Shown: positions 5,752 through 6,154 of the stretch, piece after piece
How the letters are laid out: the number at the start of each line of letters is the position of its first letter
How positions within the stretch are numbered: position 1 is the stretch's first letter
NCBI GenBank assembly: GCA_019894655.1
Contig: JAGXNZ010000326.1
Coordinates: 1 to 6,154 of the forward strand
Length of the DNA: 6,154 nt
Direction of reading: 5' to 3'
Source of the DNA: Promethearchaeota archaeon
Lineage (GTDB): Archaea > Asgardarchaeota > Lokiarchaeia > Sigynarchaeales > SOKP01
Notes under the pieces: generated by a model
The model's database searches: none
Told to the model about the DNA's origin: nothing
The model's input: the letters and a program-made list of their open reading frames with translations, nothing else
Made by a program: the position numbers and the translations under genes

Positions 5752-6042
5752 ATGGTCACAATTATAGCCACAGTCGAAGTTAAGGACGGAAAAATGGAGG
5801 AAGCAATTAAGGTTCTAAAGGAAATTGTCCCTAAGATAAAATCTTCTGAATCAGGAACATTAGAATATATTCCTCACACAATAAAAGGTGGTAAATTTAA
5901 AAACACTATCATTTTCTACGAAAAATACGAAAATGAGGAAGCCTTTAAAACACACATGGGCAACCTAGCTAAAACAGCGGCGGATCTTACCCCATTAATG
6001 AAACCAGGAATGGATTTAAAAACGTGTTTCGAAATCGTTTAA
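5752..6042 (+). CDS. Antibiotic biosynthesis monooxygenase (ABM) domain protein, YgiN-like
   Basis: Small ferredoxin-like alpha/beta-barrel protein of the ABM family, normally a homodimer. Characterised members include cofactor-free quinol monooxygenases (YgiN) and ActVA-Orf6-type enzymes, and haem-degrading enzymes belong to the same fold. The substrate here cannot be told. The 96-residue product starting MVTIIATVEVKDGK shows the usual first strand and KDGK turn. A helix with EEAIKVLKEIVPKI follows, then SGTLEYIPH, the central strand IIFYEKYENEEAFKTHM (the most conserved family block), and the last helix and strand ending KTCFEIV. Length fits a single ABM domain (about 90-100). I chose ATG 5752 because most relatives begin directly with the first strand and GTGA precedes it; GTG 5740 would add only four residues. 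It appears to be monocistronic, with a TATA-like box and inverted repeat upstream and a T-tract right after the stop. Confidence 0.9.
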   Translation: MVTIIATVEVKDGKMEEAIKVLKEIVPKIKSSESGTLEYIPHTIKGGKFKNTIIFYEKYENEEAFKTHMGNLAKTAADLTPLMKPGMDLKTCFEIV

Positions 6043-6058
6043 TTTTTTTTTCTTTTTT
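6043..6058 (+). terminator. T-tract transcription terminator
   Basis: Nine T, one C, then six T follow directly after the TAA of the ABM gene. Archaeal RNA polymerase terminates at T-runs without needing a hairpin, and I see none here. The position also protects the converging gene on the right from read-through. Confidence 0.7.
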
Positions 6059-6064
6059 ATAGGT

Positions 6065-6154
6065 TTAAGTTTCATCTTGTATGAATGGTTTACCAAATTG
6101 TAAACATAATTCTGCTCTATTTAGCTCACGTCCGATATAATTTATATGAAATAC
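6065..6154 (-). CDS. 3' end of an unidentified protein gene running off the window
   Basis: On the minus strand a frame is open from the window edge for 29 codons and ends at TAA (6067-6065). The translation contains INYIGRELNRAELCLQFG and ends PFIQDET. Its composition looks like a real protein C-terminus, and the gene layout supports it: the stop lies 22 bp from the end of the ABM gene, with the T-tract between them. The IGRELNRAEL part faintly resembles the tail of CobW/COG0523 GTPases (VFIGR-type ending), but 29 residues are too few to name the family. Confidence 0.5.
   Translation of the reverse strand, partial: VFHINYIGRELNRAELCLQFGKPFIQDET

Overview
The window is AT-rich DNA (roughly two thirds A+T by eye) that looks archaeal. 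It carries the archaeal-type riboflavin-pathway reductase ArfC and separate CofG and CofH proteins (not the fused FbiC of actinobacteria). Start regions show GGTG/GTGA-type Shine-Dalgarno motifs and TATA-like boxes, and a bare T-tract follows one stop codon. An AT-rich member of the Nitrososphaerota (Thaumarchaeota) is my best guess. That assignment is inference from gene content and was not tested by any search.

Left region, 1-3646, plus strand: four tightly overlapping genes. They are the 3' part of an amidohydrolase-superfamily deaminase (cut by the window edge), arfC, cofG and cofH. Each stop overlaps the next start (by 14, 4 and 17 nt with the starts chosen here), so this is almost certainly one translationally coupled operon. 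ArfC makes the ribitylamino-diaminopyrimidinone phosphate. After deamination and dephosphorylation this becomes 5-amino-6-ribitylaminouracil, the shared precursor of riboflavin and of the deazaflavin Fo. CofH joins that precursor to a tyrosine-derived group, and CofG closes the ring to give Fo, the chromophore of coenzyme F420. The deaminase between ArfC and CofH has, as far as I know, no firmly assigned archaeal gene. The amidohydrolase coupled to arfC is therefore the most interesting object here.

Middle region, 3649-5505, minus strand: a 618-residue Glu/Leu/Phe/Val-dehydrogenase-family protein with two C-terminal CBS domains. It converges on cofH with only 2 bp between the stop codons. Its catalytic residues are present, but the two positions that define glutamate specificity are hydrophobic, so a plain 'glutamate dehydrogenase' label is doubtful.

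Right region, 5506-6154: a 246-bp divergent intergenic region has candidate promoters for both flanking genes, an 8-bp direct repeat close to the dehydrogenase start and a perfect 17-bp inverted repeat just downstream of the TATA-like box on the other side. It is followed by a small antibiotic-biosynthesis-monooxygenase (ABM) fold protein, a T-tract terminator, and the last 29 codons of an unidentified minus-strand gene running off the window. I see no mobile elements, CRISPR arrays, tRNAs or rRNAs.
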